Below are positions 46,320-55,849 of a stretch of DNA of 64,000 bases, piece after piece. Location: NCBI RefSeq assembly GCF_040954645.1, contig NC_092808.1, positions 15,677,883 through 15,741,882 of the forward strand, in the 5' to 3' direction. Under the pieces are notes generated by a model that made no database searches, was not told the origin of the DNA, and worked only from the letters and a program-made list of their open reading frames with translations. This DNA comes from Diabrotica undecimpunctata (taxonomy: Eukaryota; Arthropoda; Insecta; Coleoptera; Chrysomelidae). How positions within the stretch are numbered: the first letter of the stretch is position 1; each line of letters opens with the position of its first letter. A program made the translations under genes and the position numbers.

Positions 46320-47300
46320 AACAATGCCTCTGTATTTACTAAATGAGACCACTAGGCCATATCCAATATGTCTACGGGCAGGTCCGAATTCAAATTAATT
46401 CAAACTATATTTATGATACCGTTATGAAAATTACTTCCACCAAAACTTCGATTCTTCAACTTAGTTATGGTTAATATATGTATTAATACTGTGGAGTGTG
46501 ATACTAACAACTCTGATGAGAAGCACTATCTAATATAACAGAAAAGAGCCCATCTGCTTCACCGTATGTTATATCCCCCCTCTTCAATATCACTGCTAAA
46601 TACCTATTAGATACAGTGAGAGTGGCATCCAAATATAGCAAGCAAGCAAGCAATTTAAGTAAGCTCAGCCTATGAGACATGTTCACCCCTAAGAATTATG
46701 TTTGGGTGTAACAATTCATTGGAGCGGGGTGTATTAACTTGAGTTAAAAACAGGAGTCACTCCACCGCGCTCCAATGCTCCACGCCATCCCTTTCTCCCC
46801 TATAGCAGTCTGATGCGCGATAGGGGTACAATTATCAGCCAAATGCTTTTCGTGTGGAAGTCTTTTCCTGCTTTCTCTAGTGACGTATCATCGAACTGAA
46901 ATTGCTTGCTCGGGCCTCGAGTCTCCGCTTTGAGCTGCGCCCAGTTCGGCGACTTGGTATCCGAGGATGTGGGCCCTTCATGCCCAGGTTTTGGGGTTTT
47001 GTTATTTTTTTTTTGGATGGCTGTCGCCTTTTTGTTAGTATTTTTTGATTTTTTTGGTGGCCATAGCTTTTATTTATTTATTTTTATCATTTTTTTTGAA
47101 GATAGTCCTGAAAATAAACATCATTTAATAAAATTTCCAGTGCTGCGTGCTGGGGCTTCTTCTGTTGGTAGAGCTACGAATTATCTAGACTTTATGTGTT
47201 TGCCAGGATTTGCTGTTTTGGTTTTTTGTGCTTCCATCGATGGAACGCATCATATCTTATTATCTCTCGCAGGATCGGGCTTGGGCGAGTCTCTAATTCT
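46320..47300. other. Moderately GC-rich non-coding stretch
   Basis: The patch at 46720-47000 is GC-richer than its surroundings. Open frames here lack recognisable content. It may be untranslated sequence of the Jockey-type LINE next to it. Confidence 0.4.
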
Positions 47301-47309
47301 TGAAAGGTA

Positions 47310-48610
47310 ATTCTGGCTTTTTTTGTCATTTTATCTATCACCCTTTCATGTTGCAGTTCTCTAAACACAAAGCGTTCAGCGACCTATCTAGGTACATTTG
47401 CCGGTTTTCTGAGGATGTTATTGTGGGCTGCTTGTATTTTCTTTTTATTTGAATTGCTTATGTGTCCCCAGGCTGCATATGTGATTATTGGAAGTATGAT
47501 GCTGTTTATCAGTCTCATTTTCGTCTTTATGCGCAGTTTGCTTTTTCTACCTGTGAGTCCTCTTATTGCTGCTGACTCCTAGGTATTTCGCTATTTAGAT
47601 AACTAACAGCTGTTCAACTCAGGTTTCTCTTTTCTTTTTGAATATGATTGCTTGTGTCTTTTCTGAATTGATTTCTATTTTCCATTGGATACACCATTCT
47701 TCAATATTATCCAATGCTGTCAGTAGATTGTTAACCGCTACTTCAAAGTTTCTGTGTTTGGCCGCAATCGCTGTGTCGTCTGCATAAACGCTGAGTAGTG
47801 TTCCTGGTGTCCTTGGAACATCTGCGGTGTATATTGTATACAGTAGGGGTGATAGGACTTCTCCATGGAGCTCCAGCCTCCAGGGCTCCATGCTCGGATA
47901 GTACTTGTCCTATTCGTACCCTGAAGCTTGTTACTCAAGTACGAGGAGATCAGTCTCGTCATAGTCTCACTGTATCAGTTGTACTCTCATTTTGTATATT
48001 AGGCCTTTATGCCAGACTCTGTCGAAGGCTTTGTTTACATCCAGGAACGCTGATGCTGTGTACCGTTTTTCGTTAAGTCCAGCTGTTATGTATTCTGTCA
48101 GTCTAAGTACTTATACTTCGCTAGAGTGTTCTGCTTTAAATCCGAAATGAGCTTCTGGGATTAGTTCTATTTCGTATGTTTCAGCTTGTAGTCTTCTTAG
48201 TATTACTCTTTCTACGATCTTGTTGACTACTTGTAGTCTTATTGGCCTGTAGTTTTGCGGAAACATAGTATTCTCTCCTGGCTTCGGAATCATGATAACG
48301 TGAATCATTCCTTTCATCGATTTGGGAAGAGCCTGTATCGAATTGCAAATTGCCTTTGCTGGTAGATACGTCAGAGCTGTATTTGAAATTTCGTCTTGAC
48401 CAGGTGCGCTATTTTTAATTAGTTCGTTTATTTCTTGAGGAGATGTAGGTGTGAATATCTCCTCTGGTTCTTCGGGCACTTCTTGTTGTTCCTCGACTTC
48501 TTCGTTGAAGTCTACATCTTCGTCTTAGCGATAATTTAATGTACACTCTCTCTCGAGAGTCCTCCTAATCACCTCGACTTTTTCATCTATGGTGTAGACA
48601 ATTCCATTTT
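47310..48610 (-). pseudogene. Jockey-type LINE reverse transcriptase
   Basis: The minus strand reads EINELIKNSAPGQDEISNTA, IHVIMIPKPGENTMFPQNYR, VLSPLLYTIYTADVPRT and LLSVYADDTAIAAKHRNFE, followed by WCIQWKIEINSEKTQAIIFK. The PLLYTIYTADxP and YADDTAI blocks are characteristic of the Jockey clade. It is broken by frameshifts around 47900-48110, where motif A lies, and it ends with a partial TYAAWGHISNSN thumb near 47400. Confidence 0.85.
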
Positions 48611-49349
48611 CACCATCTATTCATTAACAGCAAGCAATAACAATTCCAGTTTCCTAATTTCTGGTTTCTGTTACTAGATATTTATATTTCATTAACCATT
48701 CATTACCATTTCATCCACGTCCAATTTACATATTGCTCCTTTAATGCCAATTAATATTACTTTATTCCCACTATAAAGGTTCAATTTAATTTTATTTATA
48801 TTATCAGGTACATTATTACGCTACCAATGTCTATATTTTAATTAATTTTTCTGGCTGTTTAAACATCATATCGGTATGGTTAATTTGTCAAACTATCTAA
48901 TTGTAGAGCGGCTTTTGTACATTGGGTAATTAATATGGACAAAAACTTCATCAAATGAATGTGACGCTTCCATCTGTATTCATAAGCTTGAAATTTAGTG
49001 CTTGATCTCGATAGGGGAGAAGCGTGTAACAAAGGGAATGACGAAAATGTTGCTCATTTATTTAGTTGTCCCTTTTAGTGTACGCACAGCTTATTATTCT
49101 AGGTTTCAGTAAGACTGCAATTATTTACTCTGTCAATTTGGACCCAAGAATGTATAATACTGAGTGACATTGAAAACAACATTCTTTCATATATTTTTGG
49201 TCATCAAATTTTAAGTTTCAAAACAATTTCGTAAGTTAGAATAGTGTGAATGTTATATTTGTATCTAATTGTTAGTTACTTTTGTAGTATGTTCCTGATT
49301 AAGTTGAAAAATAACACAATCAACGAAATATCGAACTCCACGCATAAAT
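48611..49349. other. Intergenic/intronic DNA left of the Gypsy element
   Basis: AT-rich, no supported feature. The last four bases before the LTR (49350-49353, GTAG) are the target duplication. Confidence 0.6.
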
Positions 49350-49353
49350 GTAG

Positions 49354-49753
49354 TGTTACGATAAATATATACTGGCCTAAATATATGATGACTAATAATT
49401 CTGTTTTGTTGTAGAAATTTGGCGAAGGATCTAGGTTCAAATTATGGTGAATCCTCCAAAACTAGATGCTTCTCGATTTTTCGATGCAAGACAATGCGAT
49501 CTTTCGATGCTGTTCTAGTATATCAGGATTTCGTATATAAATACAACATTTTTGTATGGAGGGCCAGTTAATAAAGAAGATTCGCGCTCGTGATATTATT
49601 GTTACGCTCGCCTACTAATAAATTATTGTATATGTAGTGATAAATAAACTTATATAAATTATCGTGCCTTTTAATAAATTAAAGTAGGAACAAGATAATA
49701 AATTAGTAAAGACATTATAAATTAAAGACATAACAATTAATAAATTCACAACA
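49354..49753 (+). repeat. 5' LTR
   Basis: TGTTACG at the start and CACAACA at the end. A TATA-like TATATAAATA lies at 49534-49543. A primer-binding-like TGGTGTCAGAGTGAG begins at 49756, 2 nt inside the LTR edge. Confidence 0.97.
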
Positions 49754-49829
49754 AATGGTGTCAGAGTGAGATCGAACATAAATTAGACTTATAATAATAA
49801 TACAAGTGAATATAAAATAAATTGTGAAA

Positions 49830-51077
49830 ATGGCTACGATTTATGAGCTGACAGTGACTAATTTAAGAAGACATCTTGAAGACAGAGAATTAGCTTCTAC
49901 CGGAAAAAAGGCTGAGTTAGTCCAACGACTAAAGAACGCTTTGCTAGAAGAAGGACTAGATCCAGAGACTTATATATTTGAAGATGCTGTCCTCTCGTCG
50001 ATTTCGAAAGTGTCTTCTGATGTAGCCAAAGTTTCCGGCGACATCGCATCATTGGAGAACAAAGTATCCGGCGACATCGCTTCTTTAGAAAGCAAAGTTT
50101 CTAACGAGATTTCTTCTCTGGAAAGCAAAGTTTCTGCTAACATCTCTAAAGTCACTTCTGAAATATCTGCTCTTGACGATAGAGTGTCTTCGCTAAAAAA
50201 CCAAGTTGCTGCCGATAAGTTGGCCTTCGAAGAAAAGATTAAAGAGATGGAAAGGAAGATGGAAGAAACAGGGACAGCAGAGAGAGGTAACAATCCGATT
50301 ACAGTGGAGATAAAAGAAGACGAGACGAAATTTAAGTTGGAGACACGGCCGAAATTTGAAGGAAGTGGAGGTTCTATTCATGTTAAAGTCCCAACTTTCG
50401 ACGGAAAATCATCATGGAACAACTACATGAAACAGTTCGAATCAGCCGCAAGAGCAAATGGATGGTCTGAAAAAGAAAAGGCTGTAAACCTGACTATTGC
50501 TCTTCGAGGAGATGCCTTAGATGTGCTTCAGACCATAGCCGTAGAGGAGACCGATGATTTCGAACAACTGAAGAAGAGGTTAAATATGCGATATGGCCAC
50601 GAACATTTGGAGCATGTATATCAGTCACAGCTTAAAAATCGTAGACAGAAGAAAGATGAGGCTCTTCAAGAATATGAGGTAGATATTGCCAGATTAGTAC
50701 GATATGCTTATCCAACAGCTCCCGAAGACATGATGGAAAAATTGGCCGTTCAAACGTTTATTGATGGTCTTCGTGATCATGAAATGCAGAGAACACTGCG
50801 ATTAGCTCGTCACAAGACGCTGGTTGATGTCCTATCCGCCGCCCTCGAATACGAGTCAGCTACGCAGGCCTCTGGCGGGTACAGTAAAGTTAGGACTGTA
50901 AAAGAGGAAGGAGATGAAGATAAACTTGACCAGCTCGTTAATATGATGAAAAGCATGACATACAAGAAAACGAAGACCATCAGATGCTGGAATTGTGGCG
51001 AAATAGGACACGTACGAAGCTCCTGTAAGCACCCTAGGTACGACGCAAATCAAGAAACTCACCATCAGGAAAACTAG
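49830..51077 (+). CDS. gag: Gag of the Gypsy element, with N-terminal SAP domain
   Basis: ATG at 49830 gives about 415 aa; an in-frame GTG 6 nt upstream is unlikely as a start. Residues about 3-37 form a SAP motif (ELTVTNLRRHLEDRELASTG then KKAELVQRLKNAL), a helix-extended-helix DNA/chromatin-binding fold. A repetitive coiled coil follows (about 55-150) built from near-identical units such as SGDIASLENKV and SNEISSLESKV. The middle, VPTFDGKSSWNNYMKQFESA and ALQEYEVDIARLVRYAYP, is the Gypsy capsid. A C-x2-C-x4-H-x4-C knuckle (CWNCGEIGHVRSSC, Cys at about residue 386) closes the protein. It binds genomic RNA and forms the particle; the SAP could add nuclear or chromatin targeting, which is inference. 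Confidence 0.93.
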   Translation: MATIYELTVTNLRRHLEDRELASTGKKAELVQRLKNALLEEGLDPETYIFEDAVLSSISKVSSDVAKVSGDIASLENKVSGDIASLESKVSNEISSLESKVSANISKVTSEISALDDRVSSLKNQVAADKLAFEEKIKEMERKMEETGTAERGNNPITVEIKEDETKFKLETRPKFEGSGGSIHVKVPTFDGKSSWNNYMKQFESAARANGWSEKEKAVNLTIALRGDALDVLQTIAVEETDDFEQLKKRLNMRYGHEHLEHVYQSQLKNRRQKKDEALQEYEVDIARLVRYAYPTAPEDMMEKLAVQTFIDGLRDHEMQRTLRLARHKTLVDVLSAALEYESATQASGGYSKVRTVKEEGDEDKLDQLVNMMKSMTYKKTKTIRCWNCGEIGHVRSSCKHPRYDANQETHHQEN

Positions 51078-53350
51078 AACGGGTCAGCCTTAGGGGGGCA
51101 GCTTCGACCCAAAACTTTTCCAAAGACCCTCTCATACTAATAGCTTCTTTGAAATGTCGTGAAGATAGTGTATATGTAGATGGAGACATAAATGGTAAAA
51201 AGCATACGTTGTTGGTGGATACCGGAGCGACCAGAACCATTATACGCCCGACAGTTATAAACAGCCGAAAGAAACTGTTACCAACGAGGTTACGACTTCG
51301 GACCGCTACAGGTGAAAATGCCAACATTCATGGAGAAATCCAGGTACAATTGGGAATCGGGGCAGAAAAGTTTGTCCATACTGTTATAGTTGCTGACATC
51401 GAAGAGGATGTTATATTAGGAATGGACGTAATGAATATGCATGGATTCCAATTGGATTTTAAGAATAAGGTAATCAAAGTTGGCAACGAGGAGGTATTTC
51501 TCCATCCACATAATGACAACACTGTGCAAGCAGCCATTACAGAAGATACAGTCGTGCCTGCGAGAAGCGAAACGATCATAGTAGCGCGACTACAGGGAAT
51601 TGTAGACGAAGGGAGACCTGTTATGATGGAGCCTTGGAACCACGACGATGAGGTTGGCCGTGGAATCATAATTGGAAAGGAATTGGTGACTTCGGCTAAA
51701 GAAATTCCTGTGAGACTTATCAATGTCAACGACTACCCAGTGACCATAAAGAAAGAGACAAAAGTAGGAACTTGTGTACCTGTGACATCCATAATTCGTC
51801 AGGCGACAACATCTGATAATTCCAACGACAAATTCGACCAAATGGTTGCAGTTGCAGGACAGTCTCTAAATCAGATGGAGAAAAGGAAATTAAGGGAATT
51901 TCTTCGGCAGTATCGTGATATTTTCGTACCGAAAGGAGGAAAGACGGGAAGAACTACCGTTGTTAAGCATAAAATTGATACTGGTAATGCTAAGCCAATT
52001 CGTCAAACAGCTCGACGATTACCACAGGCGAAGAGAGAGGAAGCTGAAACGATTGTTCAGGAAATGAAGAAAGACGGGGTGATAGAACCTTCTACGAGTC
52101 CATGGGTCTCTCCGGTGGTCCTGGTTAAGAAGAAAGACGGAACGACGAGGTTCTGTGTGGATTACCGTTTGCTGAACAACGTTACCAAGAAAGATAGTTA
52201 TCCTCTGCCTCGGATCGATGACACATTGGACACATTGGCTGGAAGTAAATTGTTTTCTACTTTAGATTTGAAGTCTGGATACTGGCAGGTAGAAATGGAC
52301 CCAGTCGATAAAGAAAAGACAGCCTTCACCACAGGATCTGGATTGTGGCAATTCAACGTTATGCCATTTGGACTTTGTAATGCTCCTGCGACATTTGAGA
52401 GGCTTATGGAAAATGTGTTGAGAGGGTTATCTTGGAAAACATGCCTGGTTTATTTAGATGACATAATCGTCTTGGGGGAGACATTCGAAGATCATTTGAG
52501 GAATTTAGAAAACGTTTTTAATCGACTTAAAGCTGCCCAATTGATGCTAAACCCCAAGAAGTGCCAGCTATTTCAAGGTAAAGTCAATTATCTGGGTCAT
52601 ATAGTCAGTAAAGAAGGAGTGGCCGTGGATAAGGGAAAAATCGATTCCATTAAGGAATGGCCAAAACCAACTGACAAACATCAAGTGAGAAGTTTTCTTG
52701 GACTATGTACTTACTACCGGAGGTTTATTAAGAAGTTTGCAGATATCGCTAAGCCATTAACGCGACTTACAGAGGAAGCAAGAGAATACCGCTGGGATAT
52801 AGACTGCCAAAATGCCTTTGAAACGTTGAAAAAGCATTTAATAACAGCACCAATTTTGGGGTATCCATTGCCAGAAGGAGAGTTCATCTTAGATACGGAT
52901 GCAAGTAACGTGGGAATTGGAGGAGTGCTGTCTCAGATTCAAGGAGGACAGGAACGAGTCCTCGGATATTTTAGTAAAGTCCTTTCAAAACCTGAGCGGA
53001 ATTATTGTGTCACGAGAAGAGAACTTCTGGCAGTAGTGAAATCAGTAGAGCACTTCTATCAATACCTCTATGGAAGGAAGTTTTTAATCCGAACCGACCA
53101 TGCCGCCCTTAAGTGGTTGATGCAGTTTAAGAATCCAGAGGGTCAGATAGCCAGGTGGATCGAACGACTCCAAGAATACGATTTTAAGATTGAGCACCGA
53201 GCCGTAGTTAGCCACAGAAACGCTGATTCTCTTTCCAGAAGGCCATGCCCAGCAGAGTGTCCTCACTGCAACAAAACGGAATCCAAGGAAGCAGCAGTGC
53301 TAAGAACGACGATTGTCAACGACGACTGGACGCCTACTAAGATAAGGTAA
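51038..53350 (+). CDS. pol: Pol, first part: protease, reverse transcriptase, RNase H
   Basis: The frame is open from 51038, overlaps the last 40 nt of gag and is displaced by -1, so expression by -1 frameshifting is likely; a GGAAAAC run sits directly before the gag stop. Domains in order: aspartic protease with LLVDTGATRTII; RT with FCVDYRLLNNVTKKDSYPLP, motif B GLWQFNVMPFGLCNAPATFE and catalytic YLDDIIV at about 52454; RNase H with LDTDASNVGIGGVLSQ and RTDHAALKWL. A chromodomain is absent. The frame stops at TAA 53348-53350, after which the same frame continues openly into integrase. Confidence 0.93.
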   Translation, partial: VRRKSRNSPSGKLERVSLRGAASTQNFSKDPLILIASLKCREDSVYVDGDINGKKHTLLVDTGATRTIIRPTVINSRKKLLPTRLRLRTATGENANIHGEIQVQLGIGAEKFVHTVIVADIEEDVILGMDVMNMHGFQLDFKNKVIKVGNEEVFLHPHNDNTVQAAITEDTVVPARSETIIVARLQGIVDEGRPVMMEPWNHDDEVGRGIIIGKELVTSAKEIPVRLINVNDYPVTIKKETKVGTCVPVTSIIRQATTSDNSNDKFDQMVAVAGQSLNQMEKRKLREFLRQYRDIFVPKGGKTGRTTVVKHKIDTGNAKPIRQTARRLPQAKREEAETIVQEMKKDGVIEPSTSPWVSPVVLVKKKDGTTRFCVDYRLLNNVTKKDSYPLPRIDDTLDTLAGSKLFSTLDLKSGYWQVEMDPVDKEKTAFTTGSGLWQFNVMPFGLCNAPATFERLMENVLRGLSWKTCLVYLDDIIVLGETFEDHLRNLENVFNRLKAAQLMLNPKKCQLFQGKVNYLGHIVSKEGVAVDKGKIDSIKEWPKPTDKHQVRSFLGLCTYYRRFIKKFADIAKPLTRLTEEAREYRWDIDCQNAFETLKKHLITAPILGYPLPEGEFILDTDASNVGIGGVLSQIQGGQERVLGYFSKVLSKPERNYCVTRRELLAVVKSVEHFYQYLYGRKFLIRTDHAALKWLMQFKNPEGQIARWIERLQEYDFKIEHRAVVSHRNADSLSRRPCPAECPHCNKTESKEAAVLRTTIVNDDWTPTKIR

Positions 53351-55306
53351 GAACAAGAGAGAGATCCAGTTATACAGAAAATCCGAAAATGGAAAGAGGA
53401 AAACCGTCGACCACCTTGGCAGGAAATATCAAACCTATGCTCAGTAGTTAAGACGTATTGGGCCCAGTGGGACTCATTTATCATCGAAGATGGCTTGCTT
53501 AAACGAGTCCTGGAAAATGATGACGGTTCAGAGAAGAGAAGACAGTTGGTGATCCCAAAGAGCAGAATAGCCGAAGTACTTCGTCAGTTACACGACAGTC
53601 CATCGGGAGGGCATTTTGGTGTAAGGAAAACCCTTCAGCGAATTCGGGAACGGTTTTATTGGATGAACAGTTCCGACGACGTGAAAGACTGGTGTAAGAA
53701 ATGTACTATTTGTGCTACGAGTAACGGGCCTCACCGGAAAAGGAGAGCTCCTATGAGACAGTATAATGTTGGAAGCCCGTTTGAAAGAATAGCTTTGGAC
53801 ATTGCAGGGCCATTTCCAGAAAGTGAAAATGGGGGCAAGTACATGTTGGTAGTAATGGATTACTTCACTAAGTGGGTCGAGATTTACGCACTTCCAGACC
53901 AGAAGGCCGCCACCGTTGCAGATAAGTTGATCCAAGAATATATCAGCCGATTTGGAGTGCCTTTGGAGATCCATAGTGACCAAGGCAGGAACTTCGAAAG
54001 TGATCTATTCCAAGGAATATGTGATAGACTAGGCATGAAGAAAACAAGAACTACCGCGTATCATCCGCAATCGGATGGTATGGTAGAACGAATGAATAGG
54101 ACAGTTGGCAAGTATTTGACAAAGATGGTGTCCGATCATCAGCGAGACTGGGACCAATACCTTCCGTTCTTCACAATGGCCTACAGATCTGCTGTTAACG
54201 AATCAACGGGCCAGACACCAGCCAGAGTCCTATTCGGACGCGAAATGCGACTACCTTGTGATCTAGAATTTGGGTGTCGACCTGGAGAAGATGTAGCAGG
54301 TGAAGATTATGTGATCGAATTACGAAGAAAAATGGACGATGTACATGAGTTGGTCCGTTCCCACCTTCAGATCGCTAGCGACCGAATGAAGAAACGGTAC
54401 GATACACAAGCCGAAAAGGGTTGCTTTAAGAAGAACGACAAAGTATGGCTGTATAATCCCAAGAAGCGAAAAGGTTGTTCTCCCAAATTGCAGCAGTTTT
54501 GGGAAGGTCCATACCTCATCATGGAGAAGATCAACGATGTCATCTACCGAATAAGCAAGATTCCGAGGGGAAAGCCGATGATAGTACACCATAACCGGTT
54601 GGCATCTTTCGAAGGTGACCACGACGTAGATGAAGAAGTGGAAGTAAACCAAGTCCAAGATGTGTTTGACCTCACGTTTGAGGAATTCATGGGTGCCTAT
54701 GGAGGTACCGGTAAAGCGAGACATGGTGTTACCACTGAAGAAAAGCAAGATCTACTCGAGCTCCCCGATGACTACTCGCTGGCCCTTACCATCCCGGCCA
54801 GTATCAAAGACGCACCAGGGTTGGCATCCGTCTTTCGAAGGAAGTTTGGTCGAGTTGCAGAACTTCAATGCCAAGTGCCAGCTCCCGGTAAAACCTTGAA
54901 ACTCCAAGATGCATCACGTTACCTTTTCTACCTGGTAACAAAAGACACTGCCCGTGACCAACCTACCTACCGAGATGTATGGGAAGCCTTACTTCAATTG
55001 AGAGGGCACGTACTAGAGTCCGACGTGCAAAAGTTAGCCATGCCAAAGTTGGAGTGCCGCCAATTAGATTGGAGGGTTATCCGAAATATGGTGGAGGAGA
55101 TCTTTAAAGACACCGAAGTCCAGGTGTTAGTCTGTTGCAATCCGCTAAGTACCTTGTGCGGAGAGAAAACCGTCCCTTGTCATTTTTATACAACTGGAAG
55201 TTGTAAAAGAGGGTCCAGTTGCCGATACCAGCATACAGTTCCGGTTCCAGTCCCGACAAGGTTCCAGGAGGAACCATCTTTTAAGAGGGGGGCAATGTTA
55301 CGATAA
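53351..55306 (+). CDS. pol: Pol, second part: integrase, macrodomain, CCCH zinc finger
   Basis: Same frame as the preceding part, after one TAA. Counting from codon 53495: integrase H2C2 finger (H33/H40, C70, C73), catalytic triad D102, D162, E198 with 35 residues between the last two, and a C-terminal domain up to VHHNRL at about 365. Residues about 421-548 match the TARG1/OARD1 macrodomain family: YSLALTIP, then GLASVFRRKFGRVAEL, SRYLFYLVTK, QPTYRDVWEALLQLRGH and VQKLAMPKLECRQLDW. The Lys of VTK (483) corresponds to the catalytic Lys of TARG1, but the GCGLD loop with its catalytic Asp is shortened to ECRQLDW. Residues 562-580 form a C-x7-C-x5-C-x3-H finger. The stop codon lies inside the 3' LTR. 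Confidence 0.92.
   Translation, partial: EQERDPVIQKIRKWKEENRRPPWQEISNLCSVVKTYWAQWDSFIIEDGLLKRVLENDDGSEKRRQLVIPKSRIAEVLRQLHDSPSGGHFGVRKTLQRIRERFYWMNSSDDVKDWCKKCTICATSNGPHRKRRAPMRQYNVGSPFERIALDIAGPFPESENGGKYMLVVMDYFTKWVEIYALPDQKAATVADKLIQEYISRFGVPLEIHSDQGRNFESDLFQGICDRLGMKKTRTTAYHPQSDGMVERMNRTVGKYLTKMVSDHQRDWDQYLPFFTMAYRSAVNESTGQTPARVLFGREMRLPCDLEFGCRPGEDVAGEDYVIELRRKMDDVHELVRSHLQIASDRMKKRYDTQAEKGCFKKNDKVWLYNPKKRKGCSPKLQQFWEGPYLIMEKINDVIYRISKIPRGKPMIVHHNRLASFEGDHDVDEEVEVNQVQDVFDLTFEEFMGAYGGTGKARHGVTTEEKQDLLELPDDYSLALTIPASIKDAPGLASVFRRKFGRVAELQCQVPAPGKTLKLQDASRYLFYLVTKDTARDQPTYRDVWEALLQLRGHVLESDVQKLAMPKLECRQLDWRVIRNMVEEIFKDTEVQVLVCCNPLSTLCGEKTVPCHFYTTGSCKRGSSCRYQHTVPVPVPTRFQEEPSFKRGAMLR
55281..55295 (+). 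promoter_or_regulatory. Polypurine tract of the Gypsy element
   Basis: AAGAGGGGGGCAA abuts the 3' LTR, the expected primer site for plus-strand DNA. It lies within the pol reading frame. Confidence 0.85.
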
Positions 55307-55695
55307 ATATATACTGGCCTAAATATATGATGACTAATAATTCTGTTTTGTTGTAGAAATTTGGCGAAGGATCTAGGTTCAAATTATGGTGAATCCTCCA
55401 AAACTAGATGCTTCTCGATTTTTCGATGCAAGACAATGCGATCTTTCGATGCTGTTCTAGTATATCAGGATTTCGTATATAAATACAACATTTTTGTATG
55501 GAGGGCCAGTTAATAAAGAAGATTCGCGCTCGTGATATTATTGTTACGCTCGCCTACTAATAAATTATTGTATATGTAGTGATAAATAAACTTATATAAA
55601 TTATCGTGCCTTTTAATAAATTAAAGTAGGAACAAGATAATAAATTAGTAAAGACATTATAAATTAAAGACATAACAATTAATAAATTCACAACA
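55296..55695 (+). repeat. 3' LTR
   Basis: Same length and, by base-by-base reading, same sequence as 49354-49753. Followed by the GTAG duplication. Confidence 0.97.
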
Positions 55696-55849
55696 GTAGT
55701 TTCAATTTAAGCCTCAGACCACAGCCCGGACGTTTTAACCCATTAGTGCCCAGATTATTTTTTCGCAGTTTTCAATGTGATGCTAATATTTTTTTGGGAG
55801 CAGTTTTATTAAAAAACATAAAAATAAATAAATTTACGCATTCGTGTTT

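Larger units (their letters stand above)
49354..55695 (+). mobile_element. Ty3/Gypsy LTR retrotransposon, young, with SAP-Gag and macrodomain-Pol
   Basis: The complete 6342-bp element has 400-bp LTRs that are identical by eye, TG at the start and CA at the end. GTAG duplications flank it (49350-49353 and 55696-55699). The internal order is gag, then pol (protease, RT, RNase H, integrase), then a macrodomain and a CCCH finger, with no envelope-like ORF. Pol is in the -1 frame relative to gag. One in-frame TAA lies between RNase H and integrase. Order PR-RT-RH-IN and the 4-bp duplication place it in Ty3/Gypsy. It sits sense-oriented in the putative first intron of the WAP/CCP gene. Confidence 0.97.

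Noticed and set aside
46906..47310. 134-codon plus-strand frame rich in Phe and Val
   Set aside because: T-rich DNA gives this composition. No start context, no domain, and next to a decayed LINE.
51149..51151. TTG as the start of pol
   Set aside because: The pol frame is open upstream into gag, so frameshift fusion is more likely than initiation here.
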